From Arcuatula senhousia (Eukaryota; Mollusca; Bivalvia; Mytilida; Mytilidae): a DNA stretch of 64,000 nt. The DNA is taken from NCBI GenBank assembly GCA_963971305.1, contig OZ020308.1, positions 30,223,275 through 30,287,274 of the forward strand. Reading direction: 5' to 3'. Position 1 is the stretch's first letter. Each line of letters starts with the position of its first letter. The position numbers were made by a program, and so were the translations under genes. Below are positions 45,532 through 57,632 of this stretch, piece after piece. The notes beneath the pieces were generated by a model. That model saw only the letters and a program-made list of their open reading frames with translations, had not been told where the DNA came from and did not search any database.

Positions 45532-46450
45532 TCTCGGTATTCTGGACCGTGAACTTGTCCACCTCATTTTTTCGACATCATTTAAGGTAGGAAGCTGAAT
45601 CTTCATATATCAAGAGTATGGAATGGGAAATTGTGCTTTTTGTATTTTTCGTCGAAATCGAACGACCCCTTATAGGTCAAAAAAGGGCCTCAAAATGGCT
45701 CCTCGAAACCGAAGTTGAATTTTTACTGGCATTTCTGATCCGGCAGGGGTAGGAAAAATTCCTTTATAGGTAAAGTGTGGATATTTAATACCTTTCATTT
45801 TAAAAAAAAAATTTGAAAATCGGACCTACCGTTTTCAAAATTTTGCAAAAAATCGAAACTTATTTTTTTTGTAAGATTGAGTTATCTTCCTTTGTACAAT
45901 ATATTTTGTAATAGTAATGAAAAAAATTCTCAACTTTGTTATTTCTTAATGAAAATTGGTTTACAAGGTAATAGTGTTATGGCGAATTCATTTTTGGAAT
46001 CGAAATTTTTTTTGGCGGCCATTTTCAAAATGGCGGCTAAAATGGCTGCCATTTTCCCGCCAAAATTTAAACTTGCTCCGATTTTGATGAAAATTGGTAT
46101 ATATGGTAATAATGGTATGGTGAGTTGATTTTTGACATCAAATTTTTTTTATCGTCACCCATTTTCAAAATGGCCGCCGTTTCCCGCCAAAATTAAAATT
46201 ACTCCGATTTTGATGAAAATTGATAAATAAGGTAATACTGGTATGGCGAGTTGATTTTTGACATTGAAATTTATTTATCGGCAGCCATTTTTAAAATGGC
46301 CACCGTTTCCCGCCAAAATTAAACTTACTCCTATTTTGATTAAAATTGGGTATATTAAGTTATCTCATTAAATGCAGAGAGACATATTGACAAAGAGGGG
46401 TACGTGAGGGGACATCTTTGTGATTCGCTAGCGATCACAATTAGAACTAG
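45532..46450 (+). mobile_element. Family A element, array copy 12
   Basis: Three cores, the first with 'caaaatggcggctaaaatgg'. The terminal hairpin is altered ('gtgattcgctagcgatcac'), which removes the usual bulge. CTAG 46447-46450. Confidence 0.8.
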
Positions 46451-46454
46451 TTTT

Positions 46455-47352
46455 TCTCGGTATTCTGGATCATGAACTTGTCCACCTCATTTTTTCGACA
46501 TCTTTTCAGGTAGGAAGCTGAAAATTCATAAATCAAGAGTATGGAATGGGAGATTGTGCTTTTTGTATTTTTCGCCGAAATCGAACGACCCCATATAGGT
46601 GAAAAAAGGGCCTCAAAATGGCTCCTCAAAACCGAAGTTGAATTTTTCCTGGCATTTCTGATCCGGCAGGGGTAGGAAAAATTCCCTTATAGGTTAAGTG
46701 CGGATATACAATACCTTTCATTTTAAAAAAAATTTTGAAAATCGGACTTACGGTTTTCAAAATTTTGCAAAAAATCGAAATATAATTTTTTTGTCATATT
46801 GAGTTATCTTTCTTTGTACTTTGTATTATGTAATAGTAATGTAAAAATTCTCAACTTTGTTATTTCTTAATGAAAATTGGTTTACAAGGTAATAGTGGTA
46901 TGCCGAGTTCAATTTTGGAATCGAAATTTTTTTTTGGGCAGCTATTTTAAAAATGGCCGCCATTTCCCGCCAAAATTAAAATTACTCCGATTTTAATGAA
47001 AATTGGTATATAAGGTAATTGTGGTATGGCGAGTCGATTTTTGACATCAAAATTTTTTTATCGTCGGCCATTTCAAAATGGCCGCCGTTTCCCGCCAAAA
47101 TTAAATTTACTCAGATTTTAACGAAAATTGGTAGATAAGGTTATAGTTGTATGGCGAGTTGATTTTTGACATCGAAATATTTTATTGTCGGCCATTTTAA
47201 AAATGGCCGCCGTTTCCCGCCAAAATTAAACTTACTCCTATTTTGATGAAAATTGGATAAATTAAGTTATCTCAAATGCCAAGAGACATTGACAAAGAGG
47301 GGTACGTGAGGGGACATTTTTGTGACTCGCTTGCGATCTAAATTAGAACTAG
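46455..47352 (+). mobile_element. Family A element, array copy 13
   Basis: Three cores. It follows copy 12 with only TTTT between CTAG and the head and no TTA, so the microsatellite is not obligatory. Its own terminal hairpin is damaged ('gcgatctaaat'). CTAG 47349-47352. Confidence 0.8.
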
Positions 47353-47367
47353 TTATTATCATTATTA

Positions 47368-47481
47368 TGTCCCCGAACACGAAGTGTCGGGGACATATTG
47401 TTTTTGCTCGGTTTCTTATTATTATTATTATTATGTCCCCGAACACGATGTGTCGTGGACATATTGTTTTTGCTCGGTTTC

Positions 47482-47540
<59 letters not shown>

Positions 47541-47542
47541 TT
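47368..47542 (+). repeat. Two A-type hairpin modules and long (TTA)n run
   Basis: Hairpins at 47368-47395 and 47434-47461; the second is mutated ('cgatgtgtcgtggaca'). The TTA run is about 60 bp (47481-47541). Confidence 0.8.
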
Positions 47543-48681
47543 TCTAGGTATATTGGATCGTGAACTTGTCCACCTCATTTTTCCGACATCTTTTAAGGTA
47601 GGAAGCTGAAAATTCATAAATCAAGAGTATGGAATGGGAGATTGTGCTTTTTGTATTTTTCGCCGAAATCGAACGACCCCATATAGGTAAAAAAAAGGGC
47701 CTCAAAATGGCTCCTCGAAACCGAAGTTGAATTTTCCTTGCATTTCTGATCCGGCAGGGGTTGGAAAAATTCCCTTATAGGTTAAGTGCGGATATACAAT
47801 ACCTTTCATTTAAAATCGGACTTACCGTTTTCAAAATTTTGCAAAAAATCGAAAATCATTTTTTTTGTAAGATTGAGTTATCTTTCTTTGTACCATATAT
47901 TTTGTGATATTAATGAAAAAAATTCTCAACTTTGTTATTTCTTAATGAAAATTGGTTTACAAGGTAAAAGTGGTATGCCAAGTTCAATTTTGGAATCAAA
48001 AATTTTTTTTGGGCGGCCATTTTAAAAATGGCCGCCATTTCCCGCCAAAATTAAAGTTATTCTGATTTTGATGTAAATTGGTATTTAAGGTAATAGTGGT
48101 ATGGCGAGTTGATTTTTGACATCAAAATTTTTTTATCGTCGGCCATTTTCAAAATGGCCGCCGTTTCCCGCCAAAATTAAAGTTATTCTGATTTTGATGT
48201 AAATTGGTTTACAAGGTAATAGTGGTATGCCGAGTTCAATTTTGGAATCGAAATTTTTTTTTGGGCCGCCATTTTCAAAATGGCCGCAATTTCCCGCCAA
48301 AATTAAAATTACTCAGATTTTAATGAAAATTGGTATTTAAGGTAATAGTGGTATGGCAAGTTGATTTTTGACATCAAAATTTTTTTATCGTCGGCCAATT
48401 TCAAAATGGCCACCGTTTCCCGCCAAAATTAAATTTACTCAGATTTAAACGAAAATTTGTATATAAGGTAATAGTTGTATGGCGAGTTGATTTTTGACAT
48501 CGCAATATTTTTATTGTCGGCCATTTAAAAAATGGCCGCCGTTTCCCGCCAAAATTAAACTTACTCCTATTTTGATGAAAATTGGATAAATTAAGTTATC
48601 TCAAATGCCAAGAAACATTGACAAAGAGGGGTACGTGAGGGAACATTTTTGTGACTCGCTTGCGATCACAATTAGAACTAG
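47543..48681 (+). mobile_element. Family A element, array copy 14
   Basis: Five cores. The head is slightly decayed ('tctaggtatattggatcgtg'). CTAG 48678-48681. Confidence 0.8.
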
Positions 48682-48703
48682 TTATTATTATTATTATTAT
48701 TTT

Positions 48704-49872
48704 TCTCGGTATTCTGGAGTGGTGAACTTGTCAACCTCATTTTTTCGACATCTTTTAAGGTAGGAAGCTGAAACTTCATATATCAAGAGTATGGAATGGG
48801 AGATTGTGCTTTTTGTATTTTTCGCCGTAGTCGAACGATCCCTTTAAGGTCAAAAAAGGGCCTCAAAATGGCTTCTCGAAACCGAAGTTGAATTTTTACC
48901 TGGCATTTCTGATCCGGCAGGGGTAGGAAAAATTCCTTTATAGGTAAAGTGCGGATATTTAATACCTTTCATTTAAAAAAAAAAATTTTGAAAATAGGAC
49001 TTACCGTTTTCAAAATTTTGCAAAAAATCGAAATTTAATTTTTTGGTAAGATTGAGTTATCTTCCTTTGTACAATATATTTTGTAATAGTAATGAAAAAA
49101 ATTCTCAATTTTGTTATTTCTTAATGAAAATTGGTTTACACGGTAATAGTGGTATGCCGAGTTCATTTTTGGTATCGAAATTTTTTTTTGGCGGCCATTT
49201 TCAAAATGGCGGCTAAAATGGCCGCCGTTTTCCCGCCAAAATTTAAACTTACTCCGATTTTGATGAAAATTGGTATATAAGGTATTAGTGGTATGGTGAG
49301 TTGATTTTTGACACCAAAATTTTTTTATCGTCGGCCATTTTCAAAATGGCTGCCGTTTCCCGCCAAAATTAAAGTTACTCTGATTTTAATGAAAATTGGT
49401 ATTTAAGGTAATAGTGGTATGGCGAGTTGATTTTTGACATCAAAATTTTTTTATCGTTTGCCATTTTCAAAATGGCCGCCTTTTCCCGCCAAAATTAAAG
49501 TTACTCTGATTTTGATGAAAATTGGTAGAGAAGGTAATAGTGGTATGGCGAGTTGATTTTTGACATCAAAATTTTTTTATCGTTTGCCCTTTTCAAAATG
49601 GCCGCCTTTTCCCGCCAAAATTAAAGTTACTCTGATTTTGATGAAAATTGGTATATAAGGAAATAGTGGTATGGCGAGTTTATTTTTGACATCAAAATTC
49701 TTTTTCGTCGGCCATCTTCAAAATGGCCGCCGTTTCCTGCCAAAATTAAACTTTCTCCTATTTTGATGTAAATTGGATATATTAAGTTATCTCAAATGCC
49801 AAGAGACATTGACAAAGAGGGGTACGTGAGGGGACATTTTTGTGACTCGATTGCGATCACAATTAGAACTAG
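48704..49872 (+). mobile_element. Family A element, array copy 15
   Basis: Five cores. Head 'tctcggtattctggagtggt' is the variant otherwise seen in the truncated copy at 18684. CTAG 49869-49872. Confidence 0.8.
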
Positions 49873-49885
49873 TTATTATTATTTT

Positions 49886-51042
49886 TCTCGGTATTCTGGA
49901 CCGTGAACTTGTCCACCTCATTTTTTCGACATCTTTTAAGGTAGGAAGCTGAATCTTCATATATCAAGAGTATGGAATGGGAGATTGTGCTTTTTGTATT
50001 TTTCGTCGAAATCGAGCGACCCCTTATAGGTCAAAAAAGGGCCTCAAAATGGCTCCTTGAAACCAAAGTTGAATTTTTACCTGGCATTTCTAATCCGGCA
50101 GGGGTAGGACAAATTCCTTTATGGGGTAAGTGTAGACTTTCAATACCTTTCATTTAAAAAAAAAATTGAAAATCGGACTTACGGTTTTCAAAATTTTGCA
50201 AAAAATCGAAATATAATTTTTTTGTCATATTGAGTTATCTTTCTTTGTACTTTGTATTATGTAATAGTAATGTAAAAATTCTCAACTTTGTTATTTCTTT
50301 TTGAAAATTGGTTTACAAGGTAATAGTGGTATGCCGAGTTCATTTTTGGTATCGAAAATTTTTTTTGGCGGAAATTTTCAAAATGGCGGTTAAAATTTCC
50401 CGCCAAAATTTAAACTTTCTCCGATTTTGATGAAAATTGGTATATAAGGTAATAGTGGTATGGCGAGATGATTTTTGACATCAAAATTGTTCTATCGTCG
50501 GCCATTTTCAAAATGGCCGCCTTTTCCCGCCAAAATTAAAGTTACTCAGATTTTGACGAAAATTGGTATATAAAGTAATAGTGGTATGGCAAGTTGATTT
50601 TTGACATAATTTTTTTTTTATTGTCGGCCATTTTCAAAATGGCCGCCGTTTCCCTCCAAAATTAAAGTTACTCTGATTTTGATGAAAATTGGTATATAAG
50701 GTAAAAGTGCTATGGCGAGTTGATTTTTGACATAAAAATTTCTATTTCGTCGGCCATTTTCAAAATGGCCGCCGTTTCCCGCCAAAAATCAAAGTTACTC
50801 CGATTTTAATGAAAATTGGTATATAAGGTTATTGTGGTATGGCGAGTTTATTTTTGACATCAAAAATTTTTTATCGTTGGCCATTTTCAAAATGACCGCC
50901 GTTTCCCGCCAAAATTAAACTTACTCCGATCTTGATGAAAATTGGTATATTAGGTATTCTCAAATGCCCAAACACATATTGACAAAGAGGGGTACGTGAG
51001 GGGACATGTATGTGACTCGCTTGCGATCACAATTAGAACTAG
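49886..51042 (+). mobile_element. Family A element, array copy 16
   Basis: Five cores, closely related to array copy 2. CTAG 51039-51042 is followed by TT and then immediately by a D-type hairpin, so the end of one element abuts the 5' hairpin of another. Confidence 0.8.
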
Positions 51043-51044
51043 TT

Positions 51045-52807
51045 AAGTCTCCCAAACGAAGTTTGGAGACTTATTGTTTTTACTCAGGTTTTTCAGATTT
51101 TTTTTACTATGAACTTGTCCGACCGGTTTCTCGGAGATGGTTTTTCAGATCAAAACCATACTTGGTATATGAGTTATTCATGTTATGAAGGTGTGCACAA
51201 AACTTCCGAATTTTTCAAGATGGCCGCCTATTTCAAAATGGCCGACAAAAATCGGCTAATTTTTGGGAATGTTGACCGATTCTGATGAACATTGGTTTCT
51301 GGGCTAAACATGATGCTCCGAGTTCAATGGAAAAGACCAAAAATTGCTATCTTGTATAGTTTTTATTTCATAATTTTTTTTTGTATTTTTTTTTGAATTT
51401 TTGAAAAATCACATAAAAAATTTAAAAAAATTCTGAAAAAAAATCAAGTGCTCCGATCAAAAATCTGATTTGATATTTGAAATCAGCATTATAAAAGCTA
51501 CAAAACGGGGTGAGTCATGATAAAATCTGACCAACGGTTTTCGAGTTATACAGTTTTGAAATTTTTTCCGAAGTGACCCCACCCCTCCTTTGGACCCCCT
51601 TAATTTGGCAATGGACCTCTTACATTGAAACGATTACCGTATTGAGTTCAAGTACATGTTAGGCATCTTATAATAGGTATTGTTTATACAGATTGGATTT
51701 ACTGTTTGAGAACTATAAGGAGTTTTGTGTGCGAAACCATGGCATTTTGGCCTATGGTCCTTCTTTCTGGTACCCCCCAGAACCCCTTATGACTTGTGAA
51801 TCTGATCTTTTTGGTATTAATTCTTTACATTGGCCTTAGTCCTACATGTTTACCAAGTTTCAGAAGGATCGGTTAAAAAATGCCTGCAAAAAGTTACGGT
51901 ATGTAATTATTAAGTCTCCCAAACGAAGTTTGGAGACTTATTGTTTTTACTCAGGTTTTTCAGATTTTTTTTACTATGAACTTGTCCGACCGGTTTCTCG
52001 GAGATGGTTTTTCAGATCAAAACCATACTTGGTATATGAGTTATTCATGTTATGAAGGTGTGCACAAAATTTTCGATTTTTTCAAGATGGCCGCCTATTT
52101 CAAAATGGCCGACAAAAATCGGCTAATTTTTCGGAATGTTGACCGATTCTGATGAACATTGGTTTCTGGGCTAAACATGATGCTCCGAGTTCAATGGAAA
52201 AGACCAAAAATTGCTATCTTGTATAGTTTTTTTTTTTCATAATTTTTTTTTGTATTTTTTTTGAATTTTTGAAAAATCACATAAAAAATTTAAAAAAATT
52301 CTGAAAAAAAATCAAGTACTCCGATCAAAAATCTGATTTGATATTTGAAATCAGCATTATAAAAGCTACAAAAAGGGGTGAGTCATGAAAAAATCTGACC
52401 AACGGTTTTCGAGTTATACAGTTTTGAAATTTTTTCCGAAGTGACCCCACCCCTCCTTTGGACCCCCTTAATTTGGCAATGGACCTCTTACATTGAAACG
52501 ATTACCGTATTGAGTTCAAGTACATGTTAGGCATCTTATAATAGGTATTGTTTATACAGATTGGATTTACTGTTTGAGAACTATAAGGAGTTTTGTGTGC
52601 GAAACCATGGCATTTTGGCCTATGGTCCTTTTTTCTGGTACCCCCCAGAACCCCTTATGACTTGTGAATCTGATCTTTTTGGTATTAATTCTTTACATTG
52701 GCCTTAGTCCTACATGTTTACCAAGTTTCAGAAGGATCAGTTAAAAAATGCCTGCAAAAAGTTACGGTATGTAATTATTAAGTCTCCCAAACGAAGTTTG
52801 GAGACTT
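51045..52807 (+). repeat. Second family D array, two full units plus a lone hairpin
   Basis: Hairpins start at 51045, 51912 and 52780 (spacing 867 and 868 bp). These units differ from the 20-29 kb array by shared variants such as 'tctcggagatgg', 'gaaacgattaccg', 'cctatggtcc' and 'ttgaatttttgaaa', so the two arrays have been homogenised separately. Confidence 0.88.
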
Positions 52808-52811
52808 ATTA

Positions 52812-52881
52812 TGTCTCCCAAACGAAAGTTTGGAGACATATTGTTTTTACTCTGTTTCTTATTATTATTTTTCTTCTTCTT
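52812..52881 (+). repeat. C'-type hairpin module
   Basis: Hairpin at 52812-52838 (tgtctcccaaacg / gtttggagaca), tail 'tattgtttttactctgtttc', TTATTATT. It sits directly before a C' element whose 3' stem copy is its perfect partner. Confidence 0.75.
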
Positions 52882-53343
52882 TCTTCGACATGAACGTGTC
52901 CGGCACTTTTTTTGAAAATGCCTTGAAGGATTTGAACGAAACATGGTACAATGGTAGATGGGTTACTGGAGGTGTGCACGACCTTTTAAAAATTTTCAAA
53001 ATGGCTGCCGTTTCCGCGTTATAAGCGAAAGTTCATAATATAGGACATTGCGATATCTTGGTTACCTAGGTGCGCAGGGTTCTGAAATTTTGTAGGTGAA
53101 TAGACGAAAAGGAGCTCATTAATAATACGAAAAAAAAATTCGAAGTGATATTTACGGTTTTCGAGTTATTCACGAAAATGTGATTTTTCGAGCCCAAAAA
53201 TGCGAAATTTGTCAAAGTGCTTCGATTTCAATGAAATTTTATTTCTAGGGGTTTTATTGGATGACGAATTAGAATACAGTATCAAAAATGCATTCGTTTG
53301 GGAGACATTTTGTGTTGGGCATCCCCAACACAGTCAGCACTTG
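52882..53343 (+). mobile_element. Helitron-like element, family C' copy 2
   Basis: Head 'tcttcgacatgaacgtgtcc'. The middle has 'aaaatggctgccgtttccgc'. It ends 'tcgtttgggagacattttgt' (stem copy 53294-53307), hairpin 'gtgttgggcatccccaacac', 'agtcagca', CTTG 53340-53343. Confidence 0.7.
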
Positions 53344-53344
53344 T

Positions 53345-53476
53345 TATATCTCCCAAACACTATGTTTGGGAGATATATTGTTTTTACTCTGTTTCTTATT
53401 ATTATATCTCCCAAACACTATGTTTGGGAGATATATTGTTTTTACTCTGTTTCTTATTATTATTATTCTTTTTTTT
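53345..53476 (+). repeat. Two C-type hairpin modules
   Basis: Perfect hairpins at 53345-53377 and 53403-53435 with tails 'ttgtttttactctgtttctt', then TTATTATT. The first starts one base after the CTTG of the previous element. Confidence 0.8.
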
Positions 53477-53960
53477 TCTTCCGGACATGAACGTGTCCGG
53501 ACCGTTTCTAAAAAACTACTCAATGGATCTTCATGAAACTTTGTATGTTGGTAGAGGGGGTCTCAAAGGTGGGAATGCAAAAATTAGAATTTTAAAAATG
53601 GCTGCGGTTTCCATGGAAATAATTTAAGGTCATAATATAGGACATTGTGATATCTTGGTTACCTAGGTGCGCAGGGTTGTGAAATTTTGCAGGTTAATAG
53701 AGCAAAAGGAGCTCTTTAATAATACGAAAAAAAAATTTGAAGCGATATTTACGGTTTTCGAGTTATTCACGAAAATGTGATTTTTCGGTCCCAAAAATGG
53801 GAAAATTGTCAAAATGCTTAGATTTCAACAAAATTTGGTATCTAGAGGTTTCTAATGATAGTGATTTAGGGTGCGATGTCAAAATTTATGTAAGAGTGAC
53901 AGTATGCGTACGTTTGGGAGATATTTTTGTGTTGGGCATCCCCAACACAGTCAACACTAG
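53477..53960 (+). mobile_element. Helitron-like element, family C copy 4
   Basis: 484 bp. Head 'tcttccggacatgaacgtgt'. The tail has stem copy 'gtttgggagatat', hairpin, 'agtcaaca', CTAG 53957-53960. It is very close to the minus-strand copy at 8230. Confidence 0.78.
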
Positions 53961-53964
53961 TTAT

Positions 53965-54044
53965 TATATCTCCCAAACACTATGTTTGGGAGATATATTG
54001 TTTTTACTCTGTTTCTTATTATTATTATTATTCTTTTTTTTTCT
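53965..54044 (+). repeat. C-type hairpin module
   Basis: Perfect hairpin 53965-53997, tail and TTA repeats leading into the next C head. Confidence 0.8.
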
Positions 54045-54529
54045 TCTTCCGACCATGAACGTGTCTGCACCACATCTCATAAAACTACTGAATGGATCTT
54101 TCTGAAATTTTGTATGGTGGTAGAATGGGTCCCAGAGGTGTGCATGCAATTTTCGAAATTTTCAAAATGGCCACCGTTTCCTTGGAAACAGGGAAAGGTC
54201 ATAATATAGGACATTGCGATATCTCGGTTACCTAGGTGCGCAGGGTTCTGAAATTTTGAAGGTGAGTAGAGCAAAAGGAGCTCTTTAATAATATGAAAAA
54301 AAAAATTGAAGCGATATTTACGGTTTTCGAGTTATTCACGAAAATGTGATTTTTCGGGCCAAAAAATGGGAAAACTGTCAAAATGCTACGATTTCGACAA
54401 AATTTGGTATATAGGGGTTTCAAATGATGACGATTTAGGATGCGATGTCAAAGTTTATGCAAGAGTGACAATATGCGTACGTTTGGGAGATATTTTTGTG
54501 TTGGGCATCCCCAACACAGTCAGCACTAG
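54045..54529 (+). mobile_element. Helitron-like element, family C copy 5
   Basis: Head 'tcttccgaccatgaacgtgt'. The middle has 'aaaatggccaccgtttcctt' then 'ggaaac'. C tail, CTAG 54526-54529. Confidence 0.75.
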
Positions 54530-54548
54530 TTCTTCTTCTTTTTTTTCT

Positions 54549-55032
54549 TCTTCCGGACATGAACGTGTCCGCGTAGTTTTTCAAAAACTACTCAATGGTT
54601 CTTTATGAAATTCTGTAAGGTGATAGAGTGGGTCCCAAAGGTGTGCATGCAATTTTCAAAAATTTAAAAATGGCCGCCGTTTCCATGGAAACAGGAAAAG
54701 GTCATAATATAGGACATTGCGATATCTCGGTTACCTAGGTGCGCAGGTTTCTGAAATTTTGTACGTGAGTAGAGCAAAAGGAGCTCTTTAATAATACGAA
54801 AAAAAAATTCGAAGCGATATTTACGGTTTTCGAGTTATTCACGAAAATGTGATTTTACGGTCCAAAAAATGGGAAAATTGTCAAAATGCTACGATTTCGA
54901 CAAAATTTGATATCTAGGGGTTTTAAATGATGGCGAATTAGAATGCGATGTCAAAATTTATGCAAAAGTGACAATATGCGTACGTTTGGGAGATATTTTT
55001 GTGTTGGGCATCCCCAACACAGTCAGCACTTG
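54549..55032 (+). mobile_element. Helitron-like element, family C copy 6
   Basis: Head 'tcttccggacatgaacgtgt', joined to the previous CTAG by a pyrimidine tract (ttcttcttc) without TTA or hairpin. It ends 'agtcagca' and CTTG 55029-55032. Confidence 0.75.
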
Positions 55033-55048
55033 TTATTATTATTTTTTT

Positions 55049-56091
55049 TCTCGGTATTCTGGAGTGTGAACTTGTCCATCTATTTTTTTCGACATCTTTT
55101 AAGGTAGGAAGGTGAAACTGCATATATCAAGAGTATGGAATGGGAGATTGTGCTTTTTGTATTTTTGTCGAAATCGAACGACCCCTTATAGGTAAAAAAA
55201 GGGCCTCAAAATGGCTCCTCGAAACCAAAGTTGAATTTTACCTGGCATTTCTGATCCGGCAGGGGTAGGACTAATTCCTTTATAGGGTAAGTATAGACCA
55301 TTAATACCTTTCATTAAAAAAAAATAATTTTGAAAATCGGACTTACCGTTTTCAAAATTTTGCAAAAAATCGAAAATTAATTTTTTTGTAAGATTGAGTT
55401 ATCTTTCTTTATACAATATATTTTGTAATAGTAATGTAAAAATTCTCAACTTTATTATTTCTTAATGAAAATTGGTTTACAAGGTAATAGTGGTATGCCA
55501 AGTTCATTTTTGGTATCGAAAATTTTTTTGGCGGCTATTTTCAAAATGGCGGATAAAAGGGCCGCCATTTTCCCGCCAAAATTTAAACTTTTTCCGATTT
55601 TGATGAAAATTGGTATATAAGGTAATAGTGGTATGGCAAGATGATTTTTGACATCAAAATTTTTTTTTCGTCGGCCATTTTCAAAATGGCTGCAATTTCC
55701 CGCCAAAATTAAACCTACTCCAATTTTATTAAAAATTGGTATATAAGGTAATACTGGTATGGCGAGATGATTTTTGACATCAATTTTTTTTTATCGTCGG
55801 GCATTTTGAAAATGGCCGCCATTTCCCGCCAAAATTAAAGTTACTTTGATTTTGATGAAAATTAGTATATAAGGTAATGGTGGTATGGGGAGTTGATTTT
55901 AGACATTAGAATTTTTTTATCGTCAGCTATTTTCAAAATGGCCTCCTTTTTCCGCAAAATTAAACTTACTCTGATTTTAATGAAAAATGATATTTTATGT
56001 TATTTCAAATGCCAAAAAAAAAACATATTGACAAAGAGGGGTACGTGAGGGGACATGTATGTGACTCGCTTGCGATCACAATTAGAACTAG
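55049..56091 (+). mobile_element. Family A element, copy 17
   Basis: Head 'tctcggtattctggagtgtg', four diverged cores, tail with CTAG 56088-56091. It is more diverged from the main array than those copies are from each other. Confidence 0.78.
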
Positions 56092-56104
56092 TCATTATTA
56101 TTTT

Positions 56105-56547
56105 TCTCAGTATTCTGGAGTGTGAACTTGTCCACCTCATTTTTTTGTCATCTTTCAAGGTAGGAAGCTGAAACTTCATATATCAAGTGTATGGAATGGG
56201 AGATTGTGCTTTTTTATTTTTTTCGCTGAAATCGGATTACCCTTTATAGGTCAAAAAAGGGCCTCAAAATGGCTCCTCGAAACCCAAGTTGAATTTTACC
56301 TGGCATTTCTGATCCGGCAGGGGTAGGAAAAATTCCTTTATAGGTTAATAGCGGATATTTAATACCTTTCATTTAAAAAAAAAATTGAAAATCGGACTTA
56401 CCGTTTTCAAAATTTTGCAAAAAATCGAAAATTATTTTTTTGTAAGATTGAGTTATCTTTCTTTGTACAATATATTTTGTAATAGTAATGAAAAAAATTC
56501 TCAACTTGGTTATTTCTTCATGAAAATTAATTTACAAAGTAATAGTG
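56105..56547 (+). mobile_element. Family A element, copy 18, left part (split by transposon)
   Basis: Head 'tctcagtattctggagtgtg' and the full left half are present to 'aagtaatagtg'. The next expected words 'gtatgccgagttc' resume only at 59722. The break is the insertion described next. Confidence 0.8.
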
Positions 56548-57632
56548 CACACGGCAGAACCATTAAGACGAGAAATAATGTTGACGGACGGGACATAGAC
56601 GTAAAATCTTTGAAACGGATTAAAACACAGGTAAAATACACAATTTGGGATGGATATAGTCAGAAAAGGTAAGACATTTTATTTGTTTACATATGATAAT
56701 AGAAAAACTGAAGCGTACAGTATAAAGAAAAATGAACTAGCTAAATATTTATGTTTGAAACATTGAAATCGGCCATGTAGTTTTCGAGAACATTAACAAA
56801 CCAATAGCCTACCCTCGTACTCAAGCACACTTTCAATACGAGCAACGTGTAGCAAAAACCACTTTTTTGTGTTTTTTAAAAGTTTTGTGCTCTTTTAATG
56901 ATTTTTGAAATTGTATAGTCTGTTCATCAATTTATTCACGAAGCCATGGACTGCAAAGCATGTTGCTGTCCAAGAAAAAGGGGTACATGCAAATAATCTA
57001 CGTTACGGACGAATACATGCATGATTTATAATGTATCAGACAAATGGTGCATGTATATACTTTGTCAGCGACTGTCGTATGAACGTCGTGTCTTAACGGC
57101 AAACGACAGTCTGAGTTAAATTTATAAATATTAAATAAAAAATAAAAATGTTTCAATATCAGTTCTGGTGCCGCCAGGTGGGTGTAACAACCTTCTCCTT
57201 TCTTGTAAATATGTCTGAATAAGCATATACAAATGATTTGTGTTTTTGTCTCTCAGTGTGTTTCTTTGCCTTGCTGGCTGGTAGGTTTTCACGAAAAGAA
57301 TTGACGCAAATGTGACAGAGCTAAAATTGACAATTTTCTTTTTGGACATTCAATAATTTTCATTTGTAATTTTATTCATTATTTTCATTTAAGTTTTGTT
57401 GTTTATGAAATAGTTTTTTATCAGTATTTTAAGGGCTTTATTTTGATTATAAGTATTTTTGTTCAACATTCCATAAGTAATTAAGTAGATACGATTAACT
57501 CTGTCACATGTCATTTCTAGCTTTAATTAAGATATCTATTGTGTTCAAAATTTAAATATTCTTTTATGTCAAATTTATGTATTTTCACTCAAATTAAGTA
57601 ATATTAATCTGTCAAATTATTAGGGGTATATA

